Assembly: GCF_017311415.1 (NCBI RefSeq)
Contig: NZ_JAEKIS010000006.1
Span: 124,001-188,000 of the forward strand
Origin: Salipiger abyssi
GTDB lineage: Bacteria; Pseudomonadota; Alphaproteobacteria; Rhodobacterales; Rhodobacteraceae
Direction: 5' to 3'
DNA: 64,000 nt
A program made the position numbers and the translations under genes. How positions within the stretch are numbered: the first letter of the stretch is position 1; every line of letters starts with the position of its first letter. The notes below the pieces were generated by a model. The model saw only the letters and a program-made list of their open reading frames with translations. It had not been told where the DNA came from and did no database searches. This document shows positions 27,718-35,318 of the stretch, in pieces.

Positions 27718-27878
27718 CTGTATTCTCCGCAATCCTCTCCCGACCTCCGCGACCGGGGCTCAAGGCGGGCGCGTGCCGCCCACGTTGCTCGGACGGAGGG
27801 GAGCAGCTGGACAACGCGAGTTCTTCCGGCACGCGCCCCATGAAGGCGGGTCGCCCCGCCCTCATGTCCGCGTCAGTC

Positions 27879-29063
27879 TCAGGCCAGGGCGCAGCGCAGC
27901 AGCTTGATCGCCGCGAAATCGCTCACGTCACCGCCCACGCGCTTGGTGGCGTAGAACAGCACATGCGGCTTGGCGCTGAACGGATCGCGCAGCACCCGCA
28001 GATCCGGGCGTTCGGCGATGGTGTAACCGGCGCTGAAATCGCCAAAGGCGATGGCATCGGCATCGGCAGCGATGTCCGGCATGTCCTCGGCGATCAGCAC
28101 CGGATAGCCCAGCAGCCGCGCCGGCTCGGCGGCGGCCAGACCGTCCGACCACAGATGCCGCCCATCCGCGTCCTTGAGCTTGCGCAGCGCGCCGGCGGTC
28201 TTGGAGTTCATCACGAATGCAGCCTTGGCGCGGTATTCCGCCCCCAGCGCATAGACCAGGTCGATGATCGCGTCGCCGCCGCCGATCCCGTCTGCCACAC
28301 CCGAGGGCACATAGCCGAGATTGCCCCAGGTCCAGACGTCGTTGTCCACCGTGTCGTGGTCGAGGAAACCGCGCGGCTTGTCGTCGCCGTCGCCGCTGAC
28401 AAAGGCCGCCGCCTCGGCGCGCGAGAACTTGTCGGCGATCCGGCCCGCCAGCCAGGTCTCGATATCGAAGGCACTGTCGTCCAGCAGCCGCTGGCTGGCC
28501 TTGGGCATCGCCGAAAGCTCGTGCAGCTTGATCGAGATCCGGTCGATGGTCGGCGTACCGGTCTCCGACGACGCGGTCGTCTCGTCCGCCCAGCCGGCGC
28601 CGGTCTCGCCCTGGTCGATCAGCACGTCATAGGAGGTGGCCTCCACCGTCACCACGCTGGCGATGGCCCGGATCGACGCGGTGCTGTCGAGCACCGATTT
28701 CACCGTCTCCGAGGTCACCGGGTCAACCAGATAGCCGCCATCGCCCGCCACCGCGGTCGACATCGCCTTGCCCTCCAGCGCCAGCCCGCGCAGCGCGTCG
28801 TCGTCGCCGCTGCGCAGATAGGCGTCAAAGGCCTTCTGATGCGGCGCAAAAGTCTCTGCCGTGGTGGCCAGCGCCGGGCGTCCGCGCGGGGTGGTCATTT
28901 TTGCGTCAAGCATGGTCAGTCGCTCTTCCTGTTTTTGAAGTTTCACCTGAAAGTCGGCCTGCAAGGCCCTGAAATCGCCGACGAGTCCCGCAACAGCGGC
29001 GCTCACCCGGGCGACCGGAGACAGATCTTCCCCGGTCCGAGAACCAGTCTCGGAGTTGCTCAT
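27879..29063 (-). CDS. GTA g5: HK97-fold major capsid protein
   Basis: A 394-residue HK97-family capsid protein. The first ~110 residues form a delta/scaffold-like coiled coil (LVGDFRALQADFQVKLQKQEERLTMLDAKM) that is probably cut by the g4 protease. The HK97 core begins near AMSTAVAGDGGYLVDP, with later MPKASQRLLDDSAFDIETWL and AFGDFSAGYTIAERPDLRVLRDPFSAKPHVLFYATKRVGG. It corresponds to rcc01687. This abundant gene is followed by a 161-base gap before g6. Intact. Confidence 0.95.
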   Translation of the reverse strand: MSNSETGSRTGEDLSPVARVSAAVAGLVGDFRALQADFQVKLQKQEERLTMLDAKMTTPRGRPALATTAETFAPHQKAFDAYLRSGDDDALRGLALEGKAMSTAVAGDGGYLVDPVTSETVKSVLDSTASIRAIASVVTVEATSYDVLIDQGETGAGWADETTASSETGTPTIDRISIKLHELSAMPKASQRLLDDSAFDIETWLAGRIADKFSRAEAAAFVSGDGDDKPRGFLDHDTVDNDVWTWGNLGYVPSGVADGIGGGDAIIDLVYALGAEYRAKAAFVMNSKTAGALRKLKDADGRHLWSDGLAAAEPARLLGYPVLIAEDMPDIAADADAIAFGDFSAGYTIAERPDLRVLRDPFSAKPHVLFYATKRVGGDVSDFAAIKLLRCALA

Positions 29064-29093
29064 GATCTCGATCCCGTTCGTAAGAGGCGCGCG

Positions 29094-29636
29094 TCAGCCG
29101 CCCGCCAAGTCCAGACGCGCGCCCTCCAGCGCCTGCGCCAATTCACGCAGCATGGCCTCGTCCGGGCTCTCGCCCTTGGCCGCCACCCGCGCACTGGGCA
29201 GCATCGGGAAGGTCACCAACGACACCTCCCAAAGCTCCAGTTCCTTGAGGAGCCTGCGCCCCTTCTCATCCTTGCCCGCCTTCAGCGTGCGATACCCGAT
29301 CGACAGCCCGTCGATGGCGCCCGCCGCGATCAGCGCCGCCGCCTCGCGGCCCTTCTCCACCGTGTCCAGAAGCCGGCCCTTCACATAGAGCCCGCGCGCA
29401 TCCTCGCGCACCTCCTCCCAGATCCCGATGGGCTGGGCCGGGTCGTGCTGCCAGAGCATCTTGACCGCGCGCCCCTCGGCGCCCAGCCGCCCCAGCGAGA
29501 CCGCATAGGCCCCCGGCGCCACCACGTCGCCGCCCTGATCGCAGGCCCCGAACAGCGAGGCATAGCCCTCGATCTTCGTGCCCTCGACCAGCACCACCTC
29601 CGCGTCGAAGCGGCAGAACTTGTGCTCAAGATCCAT
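29094..29636 (-). CDS. GTA g4: prohead maturation protease
   Basis: A 180-residue HK97-type prohead protease, starting MDLEHKFCRFDAEVVLVEGTKIEGYAS at the ATG 29634-29636. The catalytic His64 is in WQHDPAQPIG and Ser112 in GLSIGYRT, both canonical. It processes the capsid scaffold domain during assembly (rcc01686 equivalent). A run of codons upstream in the same frame overlaps g3.5 and is not used. The gap to g5 is 30 bases. Intact. Confidence 0.92.
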   Translation of the reverse strand: MDLEHKFCRFDAEVVLVEGTKIEGYASLFGACDQGGDVVAPGAYAVSLGRLGAEGRAVKMLWQHDPAQPIGIWEEVREDARGLYVKGRLLDTVEKGREAAALIAAGAIDGLSIGYRTLKAGKDEKGRRLLKELELWEVSLVTFPMLPSARVAAKGESPDEAMLRELAQALEGARLDLAGG

Positions 29637-29659
29637 TCCCGTTCCTTTCCGAAATCCGC

Positions 29660-29887
29660 TCACGGGGTCACGCCCGTCAGCCCGACAAAGGCCTGTGCCA
29701 GGATCACCCCGGCGACCCCGTAAACCGCCAGCCACAGCCGTTTCTCCAGCCGCTCGATCAGCCCCTCGATCCGGTCGAGCCGCCCGTTCAGCGCCTCAAT
29801 CTGCAAGCGGCTCACCCGCTCATGCGCCTCCAGCTTCAGCGCCGGCGCGCAGGCAAAGGGCTCGTATTCCAGCTTGCGCTCACTCAC
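29660..29887 (-). CDS. GTA g3.5: small head-formation membrane-anchored protein
   Basis: A 75-residue protein with an N-terminal charged coiled coil (LEAHERVSRLQIEALNGRLDRIEGLIERLEKRL) and a C-terminal transmembrane segment (LWLAVYGVAGVILAQAFVGLTG). This is the form of the GTA 'head formation protein' rcc01685, g3.5. It overlaps the end of g3 by eight bases. The exact role is not known; coiled coil plus anchor may position head assembly at the membrane. Intact. Confidence 0.85.
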   Translation of the reverse strand: MSERKLEYEPFACAPALKLEAHERVSRLQIEALNGRLDRIEGLIERLEKRLWLAVYGVAGVILAQAFVGLTGVTP

Positions 29888-31070
29888 CCTCGCCGCCCTC
29901 CGGCAGCGCGGGCAGGCCGAGCATCCGGCGCTTCTCGGCGGCGGTGAGGAAATCGGCCCCGGCGACGCGCGCCCATTGCGCGTCGCGCTCGGCGGCCAGA
30001 GCCGGCACCTGGTCGAGATCCGGCGACAGCGCCACCTCCTCGCCCAGATGCGCCGACAGCCACCGCCCCACCGCCGCCGTCACCCGTGTCGCCAGCGGCA
30101 GCACGGTGAGCCGGTAGAAGGCGCGATGCGCCTCCTGATAATTCGCGAAGGTCGCCTCGCCGGGAATCCCCAGCAGCATCGGCGGCACACCGAAGGCCAC
30201 CGCAATCTCGCGCGCCGCCGCCTCCTTGGTCTTCTGGAATTCCATATCCGAGGGCGAAAACCCCATCGGCTTCCAGTCGAGCCCGCCCTCCAGCAGCATC
30301 GGCCGCCCGGCATTGCGCGCACCCTGATGCAGGCTCTCCATCTCGTCGCGCAGCCGTTCGAACTGATCGTTGCTCATCGCGCCCTGACCGTCGGCGCCCG
30401 TCCAGACGATGGCGCCCGAAGGCCGCGCCGCATTGTCGAGCAGCCCCTTCGACCAGCGGCTCGCGGCATTATGCACATCCACCGCCTGCGCCGCCGACTG
30501 GATCGGCGAGAGCCCGTAATGATCGTTCTGCGGATGAAACGCCCGGATATGGCAGACCGGCGACACCGCCCCGCCGGCATCGAACCGGTGCCGCCGCCCG
30601 TCGACCATGTACTCATAAGCGATGGGCCAGCCATCCGGCCCCGGCACCAGCCGCATCCGGTCCGAGCGCAGCACATGCAGCTCGGCGGGCAGCCCGGCCT
30701 CGCCGCTCACCGCCTCGACATAGCCGTCGCCAGACAGCAGCAGGTGGCCATAAAGCGCCTCGAACAGTTCCGCGCGGCCCTGCGCCGGGTTCGGCGCACT
30801 CACCAGCGACAGCAGCGGGTGCTCGGCGTAGCGCTGCTCCCGGTCCTGAAGCACCAGCGGCAGCGCCGCGGCGGCCTCGGCGATGAGCTTCACCGCGCGA
30901 AACCCCACCGGATTGCCCGCAAAGCCCGCGCGGGTCAGCGAGCCGCTGTCACGCGGGCTCCAGGCCACGCGCCCGGCGCTCGCATAGGCCATGACCGGCC
31001 CGGTGGCCGAGGCCTTGACCTCCGGCACCGGCGCCGCCCCGCTGTCCCTGCGCAGAAAATCGAATACCAT
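29880..31070 (-). CDS. GTA g3: portal protein
   Basis: A 396-residue HK97-type portal (MVFDFLRRDSGAAPVPEVKASATGPVMAY...). The ATG at 31070 has AGGAG nine bases upstream; an alternative ATG (MSKERQ) is seven codons earlier. Typical segments are GNPVGFRAVKLIAEAAAALPLVL, AFHPQNDHYGLSPIQSAAQAVDVHNAA and FGVPPMLLGIPGEATFANYQEA. It corresponds to rcc01684, the dodecameric DNA channel and motor dock. In the canonical cluster it directly follows g2; here 235 bases and a reversed GNAT gene intervene. Intact. Confidence 0.94.
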   Translation of the reverse strand: MVFDFLRRDSGAAPVPEVKASATGPVMAYASAGRVAWSPRDSGSLTRAGFAGNPVGFRAVKLIAEAAAALPLVLQDREQRYAEHPLLSLVSAPNPAQGRAELFEALYGHLLLSGDGYVEAVSGEAGLPAELHVLRSDRMRLVPGPDGWPIAYEYMVDGRRHRFDAGGAVSPVCHIRAFHPQNDHYGLSPIQSAAQAVDVHNAASRWSKGLLDNAARPSGAIVWTGADGQGAMSNDQFERLRDEMESLHQGARNAGRPMLLEGGLDWKPMGFSPSDMEFQKTKEAAAREIAVAFGVPPMLLGIPGEATFANYQEAHRAFYRLTVLPLATRVTAAVGRWLSAHLGEEVALSPDLDQVPALAAERDAQWARVAGADFLTAAEKRRMLGLPALPEGGEGE

Positions 31071-31305
31071 CGCCTGACGCTCCTTGCTCATGTCCGCTTG
31101 GGGCCGTCGCGGGCCCTCATCGCCTTCGAAAACCACCCTAGGAAAAGAAGGTTAAGGCGCTCTGCCGGCAGCGCCCGCTCGCGGCGCAACACCCCGCTCA
31201 GCGAAACCCGGCTATGCAGCAGACGCCCTAGCTTGGGGCGCTAACTCCGGGTTAGGCTCCCCGGATACCCGCGCCTGCGCACAAGAAACCTCCGGGACAT
31301 CCTGA

Positions 31306-31785
31306 ATGACTGCCGAGCCTCCGCCCGATCTCCGCCCCCTGTTGTCCGAGGATGCCGAGATCGCGGCCGAGATCTTTCTCGACGCAGTCCTGAACGGCAC
31401 CGCGCCGCATTATTCCGAGAAAGAGCGCCGCGCCTGGGCCGGCCCGCGCGCCGATCCCGAACGCTGGCGTGATCGCATCGGCGGCTCGGTCGGGCTTATG
31501 GCCGAGCTGCGCGGCGTGCCGGTGGGCTTCATGACGCTGGTGATGCCGGGCCATATCGACCTGGCCTTCGTGCGCCCGGGCGCCGCCGGCCACGGCATCG
31601 GCAGCGCGCTGCTTTCGGCGCTCACCACCATCGCCCGCGCCGGCGGCGCCAGCGCACTGACCTCCGATGTCAGCAAGGCGGCGCGTGCCTTCTTCGCCCA
31701 TCACGGCTTCGAGCTGCTGCGCGAACAAAGCGTCACCCGCCGCGGCGTCGCGCTCACCAACTACGCCATGCGCAAACCCCTGTAG
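31306..31785 (+). CDS. GNAT-family N-acetyltransferase inserted in the GTA cluster
   Basis: A 159-residue GNAT protein reading against the GTA genes, between g3 and g2. Motif A is LAFVRPGAAGHGIGSALLSALTTIA (residues about 86-110), with the G-x-G-I/x-S acetyl-CoA loop, and motif B is VSKAARAFFAHHGFELL. The sequence DVSKAARAFFAHHGF is typical of acetyltransferases of unknown amine substrate. It is presumably cytoplasmic. Its 3' end runs into a 24-bp inverted repeat (31782-31843) and then the converging terminase. Upstream, 235 bases contain no other gene. It is probably a cargo or flank gene, not a GTA part. Confidence 0.85.
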   Translation: MTAEPPPDLRPLLSEDAEIAAEIFLDAVLNGTAPHYSEKERRAWAGPRADPERWRDRIGGSVGLMAELRGVPVGFMTLVMPGHIDLAFVRPGAAGHGIGSALLSALTTIARAGGASALTSDVSKAARAFFAHHGFELLREQSVTRRGVALTNYAMRKPL

Positions 31786-31843
31786 GGAGGGCAATCCTGC
31801 CCACCGTTCCAAAGGCAAAGGTGGGCAGGATTGCCCACCCTAC
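31782..31843. repeat. 24-bp inverted repeat of the GTGGGCA family
   Basis: The left arm (31782-31805 region, GTAGGGAGGGCAATCCTGCC...) pairs with the right arm (31820-31843, ending GATTGCCCACCCTAC) with one mismatch across about 15 bases. It lies between the convergent GNAT and g2 genes and overlaps the GNAT stop codon, so it could end transcription from both sides. It is related to the hairpins at 3338-3410. Confidence 0.75.
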
Positions 31844-31847
31844 AGCG

Positions 31848-33207
31848 CTACAACACCCGCAGCGCCGGCCGCTTCCAGCCCTGCATCGGCGCGACCACCA
31901 GCTCGGTCAGCGCCCAGACCAGCGCGTCCACCCGGTCGGGCGAGCCCTGCCCCTGAAACCCCGCCGCCGTCATCAGCCCCATCTGCTCCTCGAGCGCGGC
32001 AAAGCCGCCCGCATGCCCCACACGCCCCTGCTCGTAAAGCGCCGCCACCGGCTCCGCCCGCGCCACCTTGCCCCGCGTCGCATGCACCTGACGCAGCGCG
32101 ATCTGCGGCGCCACCTGCCGCAGCACCGTCTCCACCATGGCGCCGCCCTGATTGACCTCGGCCACCACCCGGTCCGCCTGCCAGCGCTCATAGGCGGCCA
32201 CCGCCGCCTCCGCCCAGCCCGTGGGCGAGACGCCCTGCACCGTCGCATCCTCCAGCACGACCGCCCGCCAGCTCTGCGGCGGCCCCTCGCAAAGCACCCC
32301 AGCCACCACGATCCCACAGGCATCCGAGGCCTTGCCCGCCCCCGCCGGCGGATCCACCGCCACCACGATTCGGTCAAAGCGTTCGGGCACCGGCATGCCC
32401 TGCGCCCGGTCCAGCATCTCCGCCGTCCAGAGCGCCCCGTCCACATCCGAGACTAGCACCCGAGACTAGCACCCCGTCGAGCTCCTGCCGCGCCAGCCGC
32501 GTATTGCCGTAGCGCGCCCGCACCTCCTCCAGAAACGACGCCGCCAGGTTGGCCCGGTTCGCCTCGGTCTTCGCCCGCGTCACCACCGTGCTCTCCAGCG
32601 CCAAGAGCTCCTTCAGCACGCCGACATTGCGCGGCGTCGTGGTCACGCAGACCTGCGGCCGCTCGCCCAGCCGCAGCGCGAATTGCAGCATGTCCCAGGT
32701 CTCGCGCGCCTTCTTCCACTTGGCCAGCTCATCGACCCAGGCGGCATCGAATTGCGGCCCGCGCAGCGCCTCCGGATCATGCGCCGAAAACACCATCGCC
32801 TCCGCCCCGTTCGGCCACACGAGACAGCGCCGCGTCGCCTGCCACTCGGGCCTGCGGTCAGGCGGCGAACAGGCCAGCAGCCCGCTCTCGCCGAACACCA
32901 TCACCTCGCGCACCTGATCCAGCGTCTCGCCCACCAGCGCCACGCGCTTGCAGCGCCCCGGCGACAGCGGCAGCGCGCCCTCGACACAGGCGCGCACCCA
33001 TTCCGCCCCGGCCCGCGTCTTGCCCGCGCCGCGCCCGCCCATGATCACCCAGGCGCGCCAATCGCCCTCGGGCGGCAACTGATGCTCCATCGCCCAGAAC
33101 TCGAACAGAAAGGGGAGTGCCAGGCACTCCCCCTCCGTAAGCTCACTCAGAAACGCGTCCCGCACCGCAGCACCGGCGGAGGCGAGCCATGCGGCACCCG
33201 ATCTCAT
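31848..33207 (-). pseudogene. GTA g2: large terminase, frameshifted by a 13-bp tandem duplication
   Basis: Start proposed at the ATG 33205-33207 (MRSGAAWLASAGAAVRDAFL). The first 249 residues hold the packaging ATPase: Walker A GGRGAGKT (57-64), Walker B FDAAWVDE (153-160), coupling motif TTTPR (189-193). At 32448-32473 a 13-base block is repeated exactly, shifting the frame so translation ends at 32374 after about 28 foreign residues. The C-terminal nuclease domain (VAVDPPAGAGK, VVAEVNQGG, DRVDALVWAL; the RNase H-like acidic triad) continues in another frame to 31848. Removing one repeat gives an uninterrupted 448-residue protein reading QELDGVLVSDVDGALWTA. An internal GTG at 32459 could start the nuclease piece, but without a visible ribosome site. 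Confidence 0.88.
32448..32473. repeat. Perfect 13-bp tandem duplication inside g2
   Basis: CGAGACTAGCACC occurs at 32448-32460 and again at 32461-32473, without a mismatch. A 13-base unit is not a multiple of three, so it accounts alone for the g2 frameshift. This is typical of replication slippage or could be an assembly artefact. Confidence 0.95.
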
Positions 33208-33484
33208 CGCGCGCCCGTTCGAGATCCAGAGCCCAGTCTCCGGCAATCCCCTTCTGTTTTCGTCTGACATTGGCGATCTGCGCCTCCGTTTCATGCGACG
33301 CCCTCATCCAGTAGCGGACATCGCTCATCAGCTTGCCCGCCTCGGTCTTGGACACCTCCTCCCCGTCTTCGATCTGCGCCTTGAGGCGTCTGATTTCCGC
33401 GCCGAGCTCCTGAAGAACGCCGACGATCCGGTTGCGCTCGTCTTCGAGTCGCGACATTTCCTCTTCGAGATGGATAAGGATCAT
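33143..33484 (-). CDS. GTA g1: small terminase subunit (coiled coil)
   Basis: The ATG at 33482-33484 gives 113 residues beginning MILIHLEEEMSRLEDERNRIVGVLQELGAEIRRLKAQIEDGEE, a long amphipathic coiled coil, then KTEAGKLMSDVRYWMRASHETEAQIANVRRKQKGIAGDWALDLERARDEIG. This matches the coiled-coil, short TerS of Rhodobacter GTA (g1), which lacks the usual DNA-binding domain, consistent with non-specific packaging. It is the first GTA gene, and its 3' end overlaps g2 by 65 bases. The frame upstream of the ATG is unlike TerS. Confidence 0.82.
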   Translation of the reverse strand: MILIHLEEEMSRLEDERNRIVGVLQELGAEIRRLKAQIEDGEEVSKTEAGKLMSDVRYWMRASHETEAQIANVRRKQKGIAGDWALDLERARDEIGCRMARLRRCCGAGRVSE

Positions 33485-33726
33485 GCTCGATACCTTTCTT
33501 GCCTGTGGGTCTCCGCCCGAGGCAGCAGGACGACACGCCGTCCTCTTTCGAAGACAACGGAAGAGACACCCGCCGGGGGCCTGTCCCCGGCGCCGTCCAC
33601 CCAATGCGTCCAGCATGGCAAAACTCTAACCGCGACCGCGCGCCCGGTCAAATTTCCGCACCGAACGGCATCTCCTAAAGCGTTGTTAAAACTTATGAAT
33701 TCCGCATTAACCACCAACGCCCCGCA

Positions 33727-33756
33727 GCTTCATCTTTCGTAAAATACTCCCGCCGG
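33727..33756 (-). repeat. CCGGCGGGAGTATTT..AAAGATGAAG element
   Basis: Read on the minus strand this is CCGGCGGGAGTATTTTACG followed by AAAGATGAAGC, closely matching the arm of the hairpin at 60746-60838 and the half copy at 10896. It lies between the pntB terminator and the GTA operon. Confidence 0.6.
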
Positions 33757-33794
33757 AGACCTCCGCCACCGGCCACAAAGCGCCACCCTCAAAC

Positions 33795-33829
33795 AAAAAA
33801 AGGGCGCGGCCCCAAAAGGCGCCGCGCCC
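33795..33829 (-). terminator. Intrinsic terminator of pntAB
   Basis: On the minus strand GGGCGCGGC (33821-33829) pairs with GCCGCGCCC (33802-33810) around a short GCC/TTTT/GG loop and is followed directly by seven Ts (33795-33801). It lies 40 bases after the pntB stop. Confidence 0.85.
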
Positions 33830-33868
33830 GCAGGGTGGGTCTTCAACCCACCGCAGCTTTCAGCAAAC

Positions 33869-35302
33869 TCACTCGATGCGGTTGAGCAGCTCGCCCAGCG
33901 AGGCTTTCGCATCGCCATAGAACATCCGCGTGTTCTCCTTGTAGAAGAGCGGGTTCTCGATGCCGGAATAGCCGGTGCCCTGGCCGCGCTTCGACACGAA
34001 CACCTGCTTGGCCTTCCACACTTCCAGAACCGGCATGCCGGCGATGGGCGAGTTCGGGTCTTCCTGCGCCGCCGGGTTCACGATGTCGTTCGAGCCGATG
34101 ACGATCACCACGTCGGTGTCGGGGAAGTCGTCGTTGATCTCGTCCATCTCCAGCACGATGTCATACGGCACCTTGGCCTCGGCCAGCAGCACGTTCATGT
34201 GCCCCGGCAGACGGCCCGCGACGGGGTGGATGGCGAAACGCACCTCCTTGCCCTTGGCGCGCAGGCGCCGGGTCAGTTCGGCCACGTTCTGCTGCGCCTG
34301 CGCCACCGCCATGCCATAGCCCGGCACGATGATGATGCTGTCGGCCTCGTCCAGCGCACCGGCCACACCGTCGGCATCGATGGCGATCTGCTCGCCCTCG
34401 ACCTCCATCGCCGGGCCGCTCGTGCCGCCGAAGCCGCCGAGGATCACCGAGATGAAGCTGCGGTTCATCGCCTTGCACATGATGTAGGACAGGATCGCAC
34501 CCGACGAGCCCACCAGCGCACCGACCACGATCAGCAGATCGTTGCCGAGCGAGAAGCCGATGGCCGCCGCCGCCCAGCCGGAATAGCTGTTCAGCATCGA
34601 CACCACCACCGGCATGTCGGCGCCGCCGATGCCCATGATCAGGTGATAGCCGATGAACAGCGCCGCCAGCGTCATGATGAAGAGCGGCAGGAAGCCCCCG
34701 GTCGCCACATACCAGATCAGGCAGAGCACCGAGATCACCGCCGCCGTCAGGTTGAGCAGATGCCCGCCCGGCAGCTTTTTCGCCGCGCTCGTCACCTTGC
34801 CCGCCAGCTTGCCGAAGGCAATCACCGAGCCGGTGAAGGTCACCGCCCCGATGAAGATGCCCAGGAACAGCTCGACCGACAGGATATTGAGCTCGACCGG
34901 CGCCTTATGCGCCACCAGCTCGGCAAAGGTGCCATGCACCTCGGCGCCGGCCTCTTGCGCGCGGGCCACCGCCTTCATGGTGAAATGCGCGTTAAAGCCC
35001 ACGAACACCGCCGCCAGGCCCACCAGCGAGTGCATCGCCGCGACCAGCTGCGGCATCTCGGTCATCTCGACCTTCTTGGCTACATAGACGCCGATGACGC
35101 CGCCCGCCGCCACGAGGATGACCGAAAGCCACCAGAGCCCCGCACCCGGCCCGATCAGCGTGGCGAAGACCGCCAGCGCCATGCCGACGATGCCGTACCA
35201 GACGGCGCGCTTGGCGCTTTCCTGGCCCGAGAGCCCGCCGAGGCTCAGGATGAAGAGCACCGCCGCGACCACATAGGCCGCCGTCGTGAAACCGAATTCC
35301 AT
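33869..35302 (-). CDS. pntB: NAD(P) transhydrogenase, beta subunit
   Basis: A 477-residue PntB. The first ~270 residues are a membrane domain with about nine hydrophobic segments. The C-terminal domain III binds NADP(H), with [21 protein letters not shown] (the [10 protein letters not shown] motif) and [27 protein letters not shown], both diagnostic. With PntA it couples proton re-entry to hydride transfer from NADH to NADP+ in the inner membrane. It starts 16 bases after the pntA stop and is followed by a strong intrinsic terminator. Intact. Confidence 0.96.
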   Translation of the reverse strand: MEFGFTTAAYVVAAVLFILSLGGLSGQESAKRAVWYGIVGMALAVFATLIGPGAGLWWLSVILVAAGGVIGVYVAKKVEMTEMPQLVAAMHSLVGLAAVFVGFNAHFTMKAVARAQEAGAEVHGTFAELVAHKAPVELNILSVELFLGIFIGAVTFTGSVIAFGKLAGKVTSAAKKLPGGHLLNLTAAVISVLCLIWYVATGGFLPLFIMTLAALFIGYHLIMGIGGADMPVVVSMLNSYSGWAAAAIGFSLGNDLLIVVGALVGSSGAILSYIMCKAMNRSFISVILGGFGGTSGPAMEVEGEQIAIDADGVAGALDEADSIIIVPGYGMAVAQAQQNVAELTRRLRAKGKEVRFAIHPVAGRLPGHMNVLLAEAKVPYDIVLEMDEINDDFPDTDVVIVIGSNDIVNPAAQEDPNSPIAGMPVLEVWKAKQVFVSKRGQGTGYSGIENPLFYKENTRMFYGDAKASLGELLNRIE

Positions 35303-35318
35303 TGTTCTGCCCTCCCCC

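Larger units (their letters stand above)
33485..33868. other. GTA upstream/pntB downstream intergenic region (384 bp)
   Basis: No credible gene is seen. The region holds the pntB terminator (33795-33829), a GGTGGGT/ACCCACC hairpin at 33834-33852, a minus-strand GTATTT-type repeat (33727-33756), and an AT-rich stretch at about 33674-33715 containing two TTAA boxes 18 bases apart. The GTA promoter (minus strand) is presumably in this AT-rich part, 190-230 bases before g1, but no convincing -35/-10 pair could be fixed. Confidence 0.5.

Noticed and set aside
27696-29723. 675-codon plus-strand frame opposite g5/g4
   Set aside because: Antisense of the capsid and protease genes, low-complexity His/Arg/Gly/Ala composition, no family match; the capsid gene is certain.
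31848-33207. Programmed frameshift or intentional split terminase
   Set aside because: The exact 13-bp tandem duplication is a simpler cause, the frames meet perfectly once one copy is removed, and no slippery heptamer or pseudoknot was noticed; phase variation stays possible but is unproven.
18600-33484. Temperate prophage
   Set aside because: No integrase, repressor, replication, lysis or att-like repeats; gene set and order equal the GTA of Rhodobacteraceae.
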